Shown here: positions 8,632-16,965 of the stretch, one piece after another | Layout: every line of letters begins with the position of its first letter | Numbering within the stretch: position 1 is the first letter of the stretch | Assembly (NCBI GenBank): GCA_963777045.1 | Contig: CAVZPD010000015.1 | Location: forward strand, 280,394-344,393 | Source: JAPSGM01 sp963777045 | Lineage (GTDB): Bacteria; Chloroflexota; Limnocylindria; QHBO01 | Reading direction: 5' to 3' | Length of the DNA stretch: 64,000 bases | The notes under the pieces: generated by a model | What the model saw: only the letters and a program-made list of their open reading frames with translations | Told to the model about the DNA's origin: nothing | The model's database searches: none | Translations under genes and position numbers: made by a program

Positions 8632-9221
8632 ACAGGCGCATCGCGATCCGGGACGGCACGGCTGATTTCCGGGAACCCGGCTGACTGGGCCGCCCCTCCC
8701 GACACAGTCCCGTGGCTTTGCGTCGCGCTCGTCTACGCGATCGCCTTCGTCGCTGCCTATGGCACCCTTGGCATCCCGATGGCGGTGCCGTCCTCATCGG
8801 CGGCATCGGTGCTCGAGCATGCAGCCATACTCGTGATCTTTGCGCTGCTCTCTGATTGGTTCGTTCGCGTTGACAAGCGAGCCTTGGAGCTCAATGAGGC
8901 GCTCACGGTGCCGCCCTTCGGGTCCGAGCAGCTCGCGATTCGCGACGGGCTGCTCCGAGCGCTGCGCACCATGGACGTGCCGGTCGATGCGGTGATCGCC
9001 GCCGGGCAGGTGGGGCTGACCGCGGTACAGGCGGAGCTGCTCGCCTACCTGATGCTGGGCCTCACCAATATCGAGATCTCGGACGCCAGCGGCCTCAGCG
9101 AGGCGACGGTGCGCTATCGGCTGCCCGGCTGCAACGGGCCCTGGGTGTGCAGGGTCGCAGGGAGGCGGCCGAGGCAGCGCACGCCCTCGGCCCTTCCACG
9201 CCGCAACCGCCGCACCGTTGA
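8632..9221 (+). pseudogene. Frameshifted LuxR-type regulator with membrane segments
   Basis: In frame 1 from about 8632 there are two hydrophobic segments, a short linker and a GerE/LuxR helix-turn-helix ending ...EATVRYRL at 9123. The frame then runs into unrelated sequence, but frame 3 continues the family pattern exactly (RLQRALGVQGRREAAEAA) to a stop at 9219-9221. One missing base near 9123 explains this. No ATG, GTG or TTG exists in frame between the previous stop and ATG 8779, although a plausible membrane helix lies upstream of that ATG, so the 5' end may also be damaged. It may be a sequencing indel or a true pseudogene. Confidence 0.65.
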
Positions 9222-9470
9222 GGCAAGACGGCACCAGACTGCACCGTTCCGCACTTTTCTAGCGTCCACTCGAGGCCTTCCGGGCCTAGGCTCGCGGGCC
9301 TGATCCGATACGGGATCGGGTCTGAGGGAAGCCGTAGGGGACGTCGACGGCCCGAGACCAGCGCACCGGCGCGCTGCCCTGTCGATCGTGGTAACGAGCA
9401 GATGACCGCGTACTTATCGCTCCCTCCAAACGGTCGGCCGCGTGCCGACAGGGCGGGAGGATCGATATCG

Positions 9471-9883
9471 ATGTACAGGAAGCTCGGCATAGGCCTGGCG
9501 GTGCTCACCGCCATGGTGCTCAGTGTCTCGCTGGTGGCCCCTGGCAACGCGCACTTCGTAGGGACTCCCAAGATCAGCATCTCTGGCAACACGGTCACCG
9601 TCTCGGGCAAGGTGGCCGGACTGGGGAACGTCCCACAGATCCACGTGGAGGTGTCGGGCGACGCGGAGTGCGTCAACCGGGGCAACAAGAATCCGAACGC
9701 CGACGACGAGGACGAGTTCTCGGCGAGCGGGGACTTCCCGGTTCAGAACGGCAAGGCCCTCTTCTCGCTGGACCTGACCGCGACCTTCCAGCCGGATTAC
9801 ACGCCGCCAAAATGTGAGTTGCGTGGTCGAACATCTCGATCACGGTGACCGCGGGCGACGGGACGTTCCTGGCGTATCCGTAG
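9471..9883 (+). pseudogene. Small secreted protein, frameshifted near its C-terminus
   Basis: ATG 9471 follows GGAGG (9457-9461 region) and opens a clean signal peptide (basic MYRK, hydrophobic core, GNAHF cleavage region). The mature part is a ~100-residue beta-rich domain with two Cys. In the starting frame the protein ends abnormally in an Arg/Ser-rich tail at 9848. Shifting frame around 9813-9823 restores a typical beta strand (WSNISITVTAGDGTFLAYP) ending at TAG 9881-9883. The corrected protein would be about 137 residues. Family unknown. One base is probably missing or extra, by error or mutation. Confidence 0.6.
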
Positions 9884-9963
9884 GTCGCCCATCTCGCGAG
9901 CCACAGATCGGCCGGGCCAGCCCCGGCCGGCCTCATGCACCGAGGTGCATCCTGCACCAGCGC

Positions 9964-10015
9964 GCTAGTACCGATGACGCTAGTTTGCTTGACCTCGGTA
10001 GCGCTGCGGTACTAG
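9964..10015. promoter_or_regulatory. GGTACTAG motif cluster
   Basis: The 13-mer GCTAGTACCGATG (9964-9976) is the exact reverse complement of CATCGGTACTAGC at 48363-48375. Two further elements, GGTAGC at 9997 and GGTACTAG at 10008, lie 11 bases apart on the same strand, the same phase as at the 48.3-kb locus. This looks like a binding-site cluster for a regulator shared by both loci. The regulator is not known. Confidence 0.45.
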
Positions 10016-10050
10016 TTTGGAGCGACCGGGGACCGAGCTGCCCCGACTCC

Positions 10051-10086
10051 GGCCAACCGCATACGCAAAGCCCTGCGTAGTTGGCC
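10051..10086. other. Bulged hairpin upstream of the DUF11/SpaA gene
   Basis: GGCCAAC (10051-10057) pairs with GTTGGCC (10080-10086), and TACGCA (10062-10067) pairs with TGCGTA (10074-10079). This leaves a four-base one-sided bulge CGCA and a six-base loop AAGCCC: thirteen perfect pairs with one asymmetric bulge. There is no T-tract, so it is not an obvious terminator. It may be a protein-binding RNA or DNA site or part of a leader for the gene at 10414. Confidence 0.45.
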
Positions 10087-10413
10087 GCTGCGCCGTCCGC
10101 CCAGACGCCGCGACTCCTCTCCCGCTGGCCTCATCCGATCGTCCCCGAGGTTGCGCGGGGCTCCACCCTCCCCGTCGCCCATGGACAAACCGGGTTAGGT
10201 GCGAGTGTCCGCCTGCTGGCAGGTGAGCACTGGATGCGAGACAGGCCGCAGCAAGAGGAGGGACGAAATCGAGACGCGACCATTAGGCATCACCCTCCCG
10301 TGAGTGTCCCCCAGGGACACCGCTTTCGAAGCACCGCAGGCATGGGTGCCAGCCGAGCTCCAGCGCCACGTGTTCTGCGTGCCCCACAAACTGGCTCAGC
10401 ATGGAGGAGCGAC

Positions 10414-12090
10414 ATGTTCACACGTGTACTGCAGCGGAAACGGCCTCGACGGACCGCAGTATTGGCGATCGGGGTTGCCAGCCTCGTCGCGGTCGCACTC
10501 CTCGCCGCGGTGGCGCTGGCCCTCGTCTCTGATAGTGGGACGTACGACATTACCGTGGCGAACAAGAACAGCTCAGCTGGGCCCGTGACCCTGACGTCGG
10601 GTGCCAATGTTGAGTACATCGGCAGCTCGGCCAGCAACCAGGCGTCGGGAACGGGCCTATTCGACCCGTTTGTGCGTCTCCAGGGCAGCCCCACGGAGAA
10701 GGGGTACAACACTGACGGCGCTGTCAGTTTCGACTCGAAGCCGGGCACCTGGACGCACGCCATCAAGGTGAACGCCATCCCGGTCGTCGACTGCGACGGT
10801 GGTGGCTCTGGCACAGCAACCTGCTGGGAGCTGTTCGTCGACATCAACGACAGTAACAATGCCAAGCGAATCTCGCTGAACGTCGTCGAGGTTTGGTTCA
10901 CGACCAACCCGAACCTCGTGGGGTACGTCGACGGAACGGGCTTCCCCTCGGGCGCCACGAAGGAATACCAGTTCAATGGCGACATCCTGATCAATGACGT
11001 GAACCAAGGGTCGGGTCGCGGGGACCTCCGTTACCTGGTCCCGACCGCCGGCCACACATGGGACGCCTCCACCTACTTCGTGCTCTACAGCGAGTGGGGC
11101 ACGACGCCCAGTAACACCACCGCGAACTACGGCACGGGTGGCTGGGGCAGTGATGGTGGATTCGAGGAGTGGAAGGTCAGGAAGGCCCCGAACGTCGCCA
11201 TCGTGAAGACAGCCGACGCCAGCTCGGTGAACGCCGGGTCCGACATCGGCTTCACGATCAGCGTGACGAACACAGGTGTCGCCGACGCCACCGGCGTGAC
11301 CATCTCCGACAGCCTACCCGGCGGCACCGGTACTCTGCCGGTCCACTGGACGGAGAGTCCGGACAACCCAGCGTGCACGATCTCAGGCGCCGATGGCAGT
11401 CAGGCGCTCTCCTGTGGCCCGCTCACGCTGGCGGCCGAGACCGGTTCGTTTTCGGTGCACCTGAGCGCGTCCACCACCGCTGACAACTGCGGCCTCTACG
11501 ACAACACGGCCACGTTCACGTCGGACAACGCTGGCTCCGGCAGCGACAGCGCCTCGACCTCGGTCCTGTGCGGTGCGCTGAAGGTCCTGAAGGAGAGCAC
11601 CAAGACCGGCAATCCGCTGGTCAGTAACGCCGGTGCTGTCTTCGCAATCACCGGGCCCAACTCGTACAGCGCAAGCGTGGAGGACAATGGCAGTACTAGC
11701 CTCGACGAAGATGCGATAGTCGGTGAGGTGTGCATCTCGGGCCTTGCGCCCGGCGATTACACCATCAACGAGACGACTGCGCCGGCCGGTTATGGGGATG
11801 CCACCCAGACCGACGTCGTCGTGACGGTCTCCAACGGGACCAGCTGCAGTACGGATCCCTTCCCGGCGGCCGCCACCGCGACCTTCACCAACGCGCCGCT
11901 CTCGGACATCCAGGTCAACTTCCGCGACGGAGGTTCCGGAGAAACGACCGCGACGATCGCGTGCAAGCCGGAGGGTGGCTCAGATCTGACGCCAACCTCG
12001 ACGACTCCTCCCACTGATTGGGACACGTCGGCGACGCACGAGGATCTGACGCCGGATACCTACATCTGCACGGTCGTTATCGACCCGTAA
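10414..12090 (+). CDS. Secreted surface protein with DUF11 and SpaA-like domains
   Basis: 558 residues. ATG 10414 is chosen for the GGAGGAG just before it and for the signal sequence that follows (RKRPRR, then a long hydrophobic stretch). Residues ~35-265 form a beta-rich domain of unknown family. A DUF11 repeat domain follows (~268-375, VKTAD...FTISVTNTG), then a SpaA-type prealbumin-like domain (~380-490, with GLAPGDYTINETTAPAGY) and a short C-terminal strand domain. Such proteins are pilin-like or adhesive surface components. No LPxTG motif or C-terminal anchor is seen, so it is probably shed or held by another route. Confidence 0.75.
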   Translation: MFTRVLQRKRPRRTAVLAIGVASLVAVALLAAVALALVSDSGTYDITVANKNSSAGPVTLTSGANVEYIGSSASNQASGTGLFDPFVRLQGSPTEKGYNTDGAVSFDSKPGTWTHAIKVNAIPVVDCDGGGSGTATCWELFVDINDSNNAKRISLNVVEVWFTTNPNLVGYVDGTGFPSGATKEYQFNGDILINDVNQGSGRGDLRYLVPTAGHTWDASTYFVLYSEWGTTPSNTTANYGTGGWGSDGGFEEWKVRKAPNVAIVKTADASSVNAGSDIGFTISVTNTGVADATGVTISDSLPGGTGTLPVHWTESPDNPACTISGADGSQALSCGPLTLAAETGSFSVHLSASTTADNCGLYDNTATFTSDNAGSGSDSASTSVLCGALKVLKESTKTGNPLVSNAGAVFAITGPNSYSASVEDNGSTSLDEDAIVGEVCISGLAPGDYTINETTAPAGYGDATQTDVVVTVSNGTSCSTDPFPAAATATFTNAPLSDIQVNFRDGGSGETTATIACKPEGGSDLTPTSTTPPTDWDTSATHEDLTPDTYICTVVIDP

Positions 12091-12114
12091 GAACGCCGAA
12101 GAACTTGGCGATTC

Positions 12115-12145
12115 AGATGGCCCGAGGCGACGCCTCGGGCCATCT
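12115..12145. terminator. Bidirectional hairpin between convergent genes
   Basis: AGATGGCCCGAGGC (12115-12128) pairs perfectly with GCCTCGGGCCATCT (12132-12145) around a three-base loop. It sits 25 bases after the surface-protein stop and 33 bases after the end of cysS on the other strand, so it can serve both. There is no T-run, as is common in GC-rich genomes. Confidence 0.75.
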
Positions 12146-12178
12146 CACGACTCCTGCCCCGTCACCGCGGCTGGCGCG

Positions 12179-13585
12179 TCAGCGGCGGACCGTGGTCTCC
12201 TGGCCGTTCGGCGTGTCGCGCACCTCGACGCCCATGGCCGCCAGCTCGTCGCGCAGCCGGTCCGAGGTGGCGAAATCGCGATCGACTCGTGCCCTGGCGC
12301 GCTCCTCGAGCAGGGCTGCTGCACCCTCCGGCAGCTCGGTGATCGGCTCGTCCGGGGGGGCATCCAGCGAGAGGCCGAGCACGCGGTCGAAGTCGAGCAG
12401 GAGGGCGCGCTTCTGCGCCGGTTCGAGGTCGTCGGCGCTGGCGACCGTCTGGGCGGTGGCCAGCGCAGCGGGCAGGCCCAGGTCCTCGGAGATTGCCCCC
12501 ACGAAGCGGCCGCGGTAGGCGCCCATCGGCTCTGTGTGCAGGTCGACATCGGCTCCGTCAGATGCTCCGTCGGCGACGGCTCGGCGCAGGCGCCGGAGGC
12601 CCGATGCGGCGGCGTGCATGGCTTCCTCGGTGAAGTCGAGCTTGGAGCGGTAGTGCGCCGTGAGCGCCAGGTAGCGGAAGGCGAGCGGCTCGAAGCCCTT
12701 CTCCGGCAGCTCGGAGACGCGGATCACGTTGCCCGCCGACTTCGCCATCTTGGCATCGGCCAGGGTCAGGAACTCGCCGTGCATCCAGATGCTCACCACG
12801 CGCTGCCCGGTGACCCCCTCGGACTGCGCGATCTCGCCCTCGTGGTGCGGGAACTTGAGGTCGATCCCGCCGGTGTGGATGTCGAACCGCTGGCCCAGGT
12901 ACTTCATCGACATGGCCGAGCACTCGATGTGCCAGCCGGGAAAACCCTCGCCCCACGGGGAGGGCCACTTCATCAGGCGGCCGGGCTCGGCGGCCTTCCA
13001 GAGGGCGAAGTCCTCGGGGTCGCGCTTGTCGGTCTCCACCTCCACCCGGTGGCCGGCCTTCATCTGGTCGAGCCGCTGCCCGGAGAGCTGCCCGTAGCCG
13101 GGGAAGGCGGAGACGTCGTAGTAGACGTTGCCGTCGACCTCGTAGGCGAGGCCGCGCTCCAGCAGCGCCGCGGTGATATCAGTCATCTCGGCGATGTGAT
13201 CGGTCGCCTTCGGCATCACGTCGGCCGGCCGCATGTTGAGCAGCGCCTCGTCTTCCAGCCAGGCATCGGTGTAGTAGTGCGCGATCTCCTGCGGGGTCTT
13301 ACCCTCGACCTCCGCCGCTAGGAGGATCGGGTCCTCGCCGGTCGCCCGCATGTGGCCGACATCGGTGATGTTCTTGACGTACAGGACGTCGTAGCCCAGG
13401 TACTCGAGCACGCGTCGCAGCAGGTCTCCGAAGAGGTAGGTGCGAAGGTTGCCGATGTGGGCGTAGCGGTAGACCGTGCTGCCGCAGGTGTAGATCGTGA
13501 CGCGGCCCGGGGTAACCGGGCGCAGCGGATCGAGCTGGCGGGTGAGGGAGTTGTAGAGGCGGACCTCGGGGAGGCTGTCGGGCAT
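12179..13585 (-). CDS. cysS: Cysteinyl-tRNA synthetase
   Basis: 468 residues, normal for the family. It charges tRNA-Cys in the cytoplasm. Visible features are the zinc ligand Cys in IYTCG (~34), the HIGN form of the HIGH motif (~43-46), GWHIECSAM with further zinc ligands, HHEGEIAQSE, and the KMxKS loop as KMAKS. The C-terminal DALR-like anticodon region ends at 12179. ATG 13585 is preferred because a -10 box TACAAT (13595-13600, minus strand) lies nine bases upstream, giving an almost leaderless mRNA. A longer frame upstream lacks family similarity. One unit of the intergenic quartet array overlaps the start codon. Confidence 0.95.
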   Translation of the reverse strand: MPDSLPEVRLYNSLTRQLDPLRPVTPGRVTIYTCGSTVYRYAHIGNLRTYLFGDLLRRVLEYLGYDVLYVKNITDVGHMRATGEDPILLAAEVEGKTPQEIAHYYTDAWLEDEALLNMRPADVMPKATDHIAEMTDITAALLERGLAYEVDGNVYYDVSAFPGYGQLSGQRLDQMKAGHRVEVETDKRDPEDFALWKAAEPGRLMKWPSPWGEGFPGWHIECSAMSMKYLGQRFDIHTGGIDLKFPHHEGEIAQSEGVTGQRVVSIWMHGEFLTLADAKMAKSAGNVIRVSELPEKGFEPLAFRYLALTAHYRSKLDFTEEAMHAAASGLRRLRRAVADGASDGADVDLHTEPMGAYRGRFVGAISEDLGLPAALATAQTVASADDLEPAQKRALLLDFDRVLGLSLDAPPDEPITELPEGAAALLEERARARVDRDFATSDRLRDELAAMGVEVRDTPNGQETTVRR

Positions 13586-13793
13586 CAGTCCCGCATTGTA
13601 CCGATGGAGTGGCCGGGCACTCACCGGCTCAGCCAGCCCTTGGCAGTGCCGGGATATCAGACCCACTGATCATCCGGAGAACGGACTTGCTCTCCACCGC
13701 CGCGATATCAGCCCCGCTGATGAAGCGGGGAACGTCGTGGCCGTTCTCGGCCTGCGCCCGCCGTTCGTTCCACAGATCATCGCTCCCACTGAT
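13584..13793. repeat. Quartet array E (ATCAG-N5-CTGAT), spacing 72/51/72
   Basis: Four related 15-mers start at 13584, 13656, 13707 and 13779: ATCAGTCCCGCATTG, ATCAGACCCACTGAT, ATCAGCCCCGCTGAT and ATCGCTCCCACTGAT. The middle two are perfect 5-5-5 palindromes. Start-to-start distances are 72, 51 and 72, close to 7, 5 and 7 helical turns. The array fills the gap between the MFS gene and cysS, and its first unit overlaps the cysS start codon. Confidence 0.75.
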
Positions 13794-13853
13794 AACGCAG
13801 CGCCGGCCCGTGGGAGTGCCAGGCCCGCTGGCGAATCCGCCGGGTCGTCCCGC

Positions 13854-15677
13854 TCAGCCGCCCTGCGCCTGTGCGATCTGAGAGGGATCCGGCGACGCCG
13901 CCTCGCGCCGAAGCTCGCGCAGCGCACCCTGGTCGATGCCGCCGAAGCGCGGCAGGTCGTGGATCGAGGCGGAGCGTGCGAGGCGCTCCTGCATCTTGCC
14001 CAGCACGAGGCGGCTGAAGTCGGGCGTGGCCATCAGCTGTCGAAGCGTGTCAGCCGGGATCTCGAGCAGCGCGGTGTCCTCCTCGGCCACCACGTCGGCG
14101 GTGCGTGGCGACCCGGTCAGGGCGGCGATCTCGCCCATCACGTCGCCAGCCCCCATCCCGGACAGGGCGCGGTACTCGCCGCCCTCGGCGGTCGAACCGG
14201 CCACGACGTGGCCGGAGAGGATGAAGTAGGCCGAGTCGCCGGTCTCGCCGGCCCGCGTGATGGCCGTACCAGCCTCGGCTTCCACCACGCGTCCGTGGCT
14301 CATCAGTGCATCGCGGTCGCGCTGCGGCATGCCGGCCAGCGCCGGGATGTAGCGGCCAAGGAGCTGGATGTCGGCCGCGCTCGCCGGCCGCACCGCACCC
14401 AGGGCGGCCTTCGGCGCGCTCCGCAGCAGCGTCATGGTCCTGCGCCACTCGGCCGCCGGCTGGCCGATTCCGGGCAGCAGCGTGCCGGCCAGCGCGGTGA
14501 GGATGAGGGCTCCGGAGCTGACAGCGAAGAGGACCTGCACGTCGAAGATGTCGGCCAGTCCGGCCAGGCCCATCCCCACCAGGTAGACGACGTCGCGCAG
14601 GACGTAGTTGGTGCTGAAGACGCGGCCGCGCATCTCGCGCGGCGTGTTGCGCTGGTTGATCAGGCGTCCGGCGACGAACGACGGCGCGTTCAGGACGCCG
14701 GAAACGCCGATCAGGCCGATGGCGATCCACACGTTCGTGGTGAGCGCGTACGCCAGTCCCGCCAGGCCCATGCCAAGGAAGCTCATGATGAGCCAGCTGC
14801 CCTCGCGCAGCCGATCGGCGTAGCGGGCCATCAGCAGGCTCCCGACGACGAAGCCGACCGAGGTGATCCCTTCCTGCAGCCCGTACTCGAACTCGGTGGC
14901 GTCGAGGACGGTCAGGGCGAACGGCAGGAGCAGGACGTTCTGCAGGCCGAAGATGATCATGATCGGCGTGCGCAGGATGTTCATCGAACGCAGCACCGGC
15001 GTCTTCCAGATGAAGCGCGCGCCCACGCCCAGGTTGCGGAAGACCTCGCGAACCGTCGTCTGCTCCTCGATCTCCAACTTCGGCACGCGGACCATCACGA
15101 TCATGGCGCCGGAGATCAGGAACGTGGCGGCGTCGATGTAGAAGACGACGTCGCGGGCGACGCCGATGAGCAGGCCCGCCAGGGCGAAGCCGACTGCGGT
15201 CGATCCGAACTGGGCGATCGCCATCAGGGAGTTCGCCGCCGCCAGCTCTTCGTCCGACGCGATCTCCGGCAGGACGCTGTCGTTCGCCGGGTCGAAGAAC
15301 TGCTGGACCGATGCCGAGAGCAGCACGATCACGTAGAGCCACAGGATGTCGCCGGTCGCATCGAGGAGGATGGGGATGGCGGCGACCAGAGCGGCTCGCA
15401 AAATGACCGAGACGATCATGATCGTCTTGCGATCGAATCGGTCCACGAAGACGCCCGCGATCAGTCCGAAGATGAGCGTGGGAATGGCCGAGACCATCAG
15501 CATCAGGCCCACGTTCAGGACCGACCCGGTGACCTGGTAGACGATGATGCCGGCCGCCAGCGAGGTCAGCGCGTCGCCAATGGTGGAGATGAGCTGCCCG
15601 GTCCACAGGTAGGTGAAGGACCGATTGCGGAAAATGGCGAACGGGCCGACCTGTGGGATCCGCGAAGTGGCAGTCAC
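13854..15677 (-). CDS. MFS transporter fused to a cyclic-nucleotide-binding domain
   Basis: 607 residues from GTG 15677. This start is chosen because GGAGGAG lies eight bases upstream; an ATG 22 codons further up has no ribosome site. Residues ~15-420 form a 12-helix major-facilitator transporter of the EntS/MFS_3 type (RNRSFTYLWTGQLISTIGDALT, a DRFDRK loop). Residues ~470-590 are a CAP-type cyclic-nucleotide-binding domain with phosphate-binding-cassette-like MGEIAALTGSPRTADV. The fusion suggests gating or regulation of export by a nucleotide ligand. Substrate unknown. Confidence 0.85.
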   Translation of the reverse strand: MTATSRIPQVGPFAIFRNRSFTYLWTGQLISTIGDALTSLAAGIIVYQVTGSVLNVGLMLMVSAIPTLIFGLIAGVFVDRFDRKTIMIVSVILRAALVAAIPILLDATGDILWLYVIVLLSASVQQFFDPANDSVLPEIASDEELAAANSLMAIAQFGSTAVGFALAGLLIGVARDVVFYIDAATFLISGAMIVMVRVPKLEIEEQTTVREVFRNLGVGARFIWKTPVLRSMNILRTPIMIIFGLQNVLLLPFALTVLDATEFEYGLQEGITSVGFVVGSLLMARYADRLREGSWLIMSFLGMGLAGLAYALTTNVWIAIGLIGVSGVLNAPSFVAGRLINQRNTPREMRGRVFSTNYVLRDVVYLVGMGLAGLADIFDVQVLFAVSSGALILTALAGTLLPGIGQPAAEWRRTMTLLRSAPKAALGAVRPASAADIQLLGRYIPALAGMPQRDRDALMSHGRVVEAEAGTAITRAGETGDSAYFILSGHVVAGSTAEGGEYRALSGMGAGDVMGEIAALTGSPRTADVVAEEDTALLEIPADTLRQLMATPDFSRLVLGKMQERLARSASIHDLPRFGGIDQGALRELRREAASPDPSQIAQAQGG

Positions 15678-15771
15678 CGAGCACTCTCCTCCGATGCGCG
15701 CCGGTGCGGCGGCAGCTCCCGCAGTGGGAGCGCATTGTGACACCAGCGATTCCGTGCAGGAATGCGTTCGC

Positions 15772-15777
15772 TACCAT
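15772..15777 (+). promoter_or_regulatory. -10 box TACCAT of the NUDIX gene
   Basis: TACCAT ends seven bases before ATG 15785, so transcription should start at or next to the start codon and give a leaderless mRNA. No Shine-Dalgarno sequence is present. The same arrangement recurs at many genes in this window. Confidence 0.6.
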
Positions 15778-15784
15778 CGCGGGC

Positions 15785-16378
15785 ATGCCGCAGCACGACG
15801 CACGTGACTCCTGGCCGCTGACGACGGGCGAGGAACCGATCCACTGCCCTGCCTGTGGCCAGCTGCTGGAGGAGCGAACGCTCGAGGCCGACCACCGTCC
15901 GCGCCTCGTCTGCCCGGCCGGGCACGTGACATGGCGCAACCCGCGCATCGTGGTCGGAACGCTTCCCATCCGAGAGGGCCGCGTCTTCCTCGCTCGCCGG
16001 ACCATCGAGCCGGGTGCCGGCCTGTGGACCTATCCCGGCGGCTTCCTCGAGATGGGGGAGGCGGCCCAGGAAGGGGCGCGGCGCGAGACGGAGGAGGAGA
16101 CCCTGCTGCGCGTCGAGGTGGGACGGCTCATCGGCGCCTACTCACGGCCCAAGGTCGGCGTGGTCACGCTCATCTACGAGGCGACGGTCGTGGGCGGGGA
16201 GCCACTGCCGGGCGCGGAGACGAGCGAGGTGCGGGACTTCGGGCCGGATGAGATTCCCTGGGACGAGCTGGCATTCACGACCGGCGAGAGCGCACTGCGC
16301 GACTGGATCGCTTCGCTGCCGGGTCGCGGCGCCCGCTTCGAGCCTGAGCTCTACGTCGAGGGCGATCCGGATGTCTAG
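15785..16378 (+). CDS. NUDIX hydrolase with N-terminal zinc ribbon
   Basis: 197 residues. It probably hydrolyses a nucleoside diphosphate linked to another group, possibly NADH or ADP-ribose. A zinc ribbon with CPAC...CPAGH lies at residues ~22-47, as in NudC-type NADH pyrophosphatases, and a complete NUDIX box (GGFLEMGE...REtxEE) follows near 82-104. The -10 box seven bases upstream supports ATG 15785. Its TAG stop shares the palindrome CTAG with the stop of the opposite-strand gene. Confidence 0.85.
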   Translation: MPQHDARDSWPLTTGEEPIHCPACGQLLEERTLEADHRPRLVCPAGHVTWRNPRIVVGTLPIREGRVFLARRTIEPGAGLWTYPGGFLEMGEAAQEGARRETEEETLLRVEVGRLIGAYSRPKVGVVTLIYEATVVGGEPLPGAETSEVRDFGPDEIPWDELAFTTGESALRDWIASLPGRGARFEPELYVEGDPDV

Positions 16379-16854
16379 GACAGGCCGGCGCTGCCCGGCG
16401 GCGGCGTCCGGAGCACATCACCGCGAAGCGGTAGGCCGGCGCCCAGGAGCGCACCGTACGCCAACGTGGCGAGGACCGGAATCAGGGCAATGCCGGCGGT
16501 CACGTCCGTCCGATCGCCGATGAGCCCGGCGAGAAGCGCCCAGGCAAGCAGCGCGAAGCAGGGCGATGCGACCGCCACCGTCGAGCGGACCGTGAAGAAG
16601 CGCGCGAAGAAGTAGGCGAAGATCATCCCCACGCCGGCGGCGGCGAGCTGCACGACGGCGAAGCCGATGACGAAGGCCGTGGCGGAGTCGCTCCGCCCAG
16701 GCGCCAGGATTGCCACGACCGGGCGCAGCGCGGCAAGCGCATCGCCCTGCAGGATGGCACCGGCGAGCATGGCGGTGGCAAGCCACGCGTAGCCCGCCGC
16801 GAGCCCGGTCACGAAGCCGCGGTAGGCGAGCCGCAGGCCGTTGACCATGGTCAT
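16375..16854 (-). CDS. Hypothetical four- or five-helix membrane protein
   Basis: 159 residues with alternating Ala/Leu/Val-rich helices, a short polar N-terminus and a basic Pro-rich C-terminus. Two in-frame ATGs (16854 and 16848) are possible and I took the first. I recognise no family or motif. It is convergent with the NUDIX gene, sharing stop bases, and lies upstream of nothing else on its strand. Confidence 0.5.
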   Translation of the reverse strand: MTMVNGLRLAYRGFVTGLAAGYAWLATAMLAGAILQGDALAALRPVVAILAPGRSDSATAFVIGFAVVQLAAAGVGMIFAYFFARFFTVRSTVAVASPCFALLAWALLAGLIGDRTDVTAGIALIPVLATLAYGALLGAGLPLRGDVLRTPPPGSAGLS

Positions 16855-16965
16855 CCGATGGTGTGGGCAGCGATCACCATGTGCCGATGCTACGCGCAAC
16901 CGAACCGGAGGCGACAGGGTGCCGATGGTCCTGCCGCCGAGCGTACCTCGGCCGGCGGGCGAGCG

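Larger units (their letters stand above)
9884..10413. other. 530-base intergenic region with hairpins and GGTACTAG-type motifs
   Basis: No convincing gene is seen here. It contains an inverted repeat GGCCGGG/CCCGGCC (9910-9928) that may end the upstream gene, a short palindrome ATGCACC-GA-GGTGCAT (9935-9950), a cluster of CTAGTACC/GGTACTAG elements (9964-10015) and a long bulged hairpin (10051-10086). The remainder up to the ribosome-binding site of the next gene is GC-rich and shows nothing I can name. Confidence 0.5.

Noticed and set aside
10040..10086. Possible cyclic-di-GMP-I riboswitch, because of ACGCAAAGCC
   Set aside because: The other conserved blocks (receptor loop, GGGCAAACC) are missing and the bases are explained by a simple bulged hairpin.
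13586..13853. Possible T-box leader for cysS
   Set aside because: No GGTGGTACCGCG-like element or terminator is present on the minus strand; the repeats there belong to array E.
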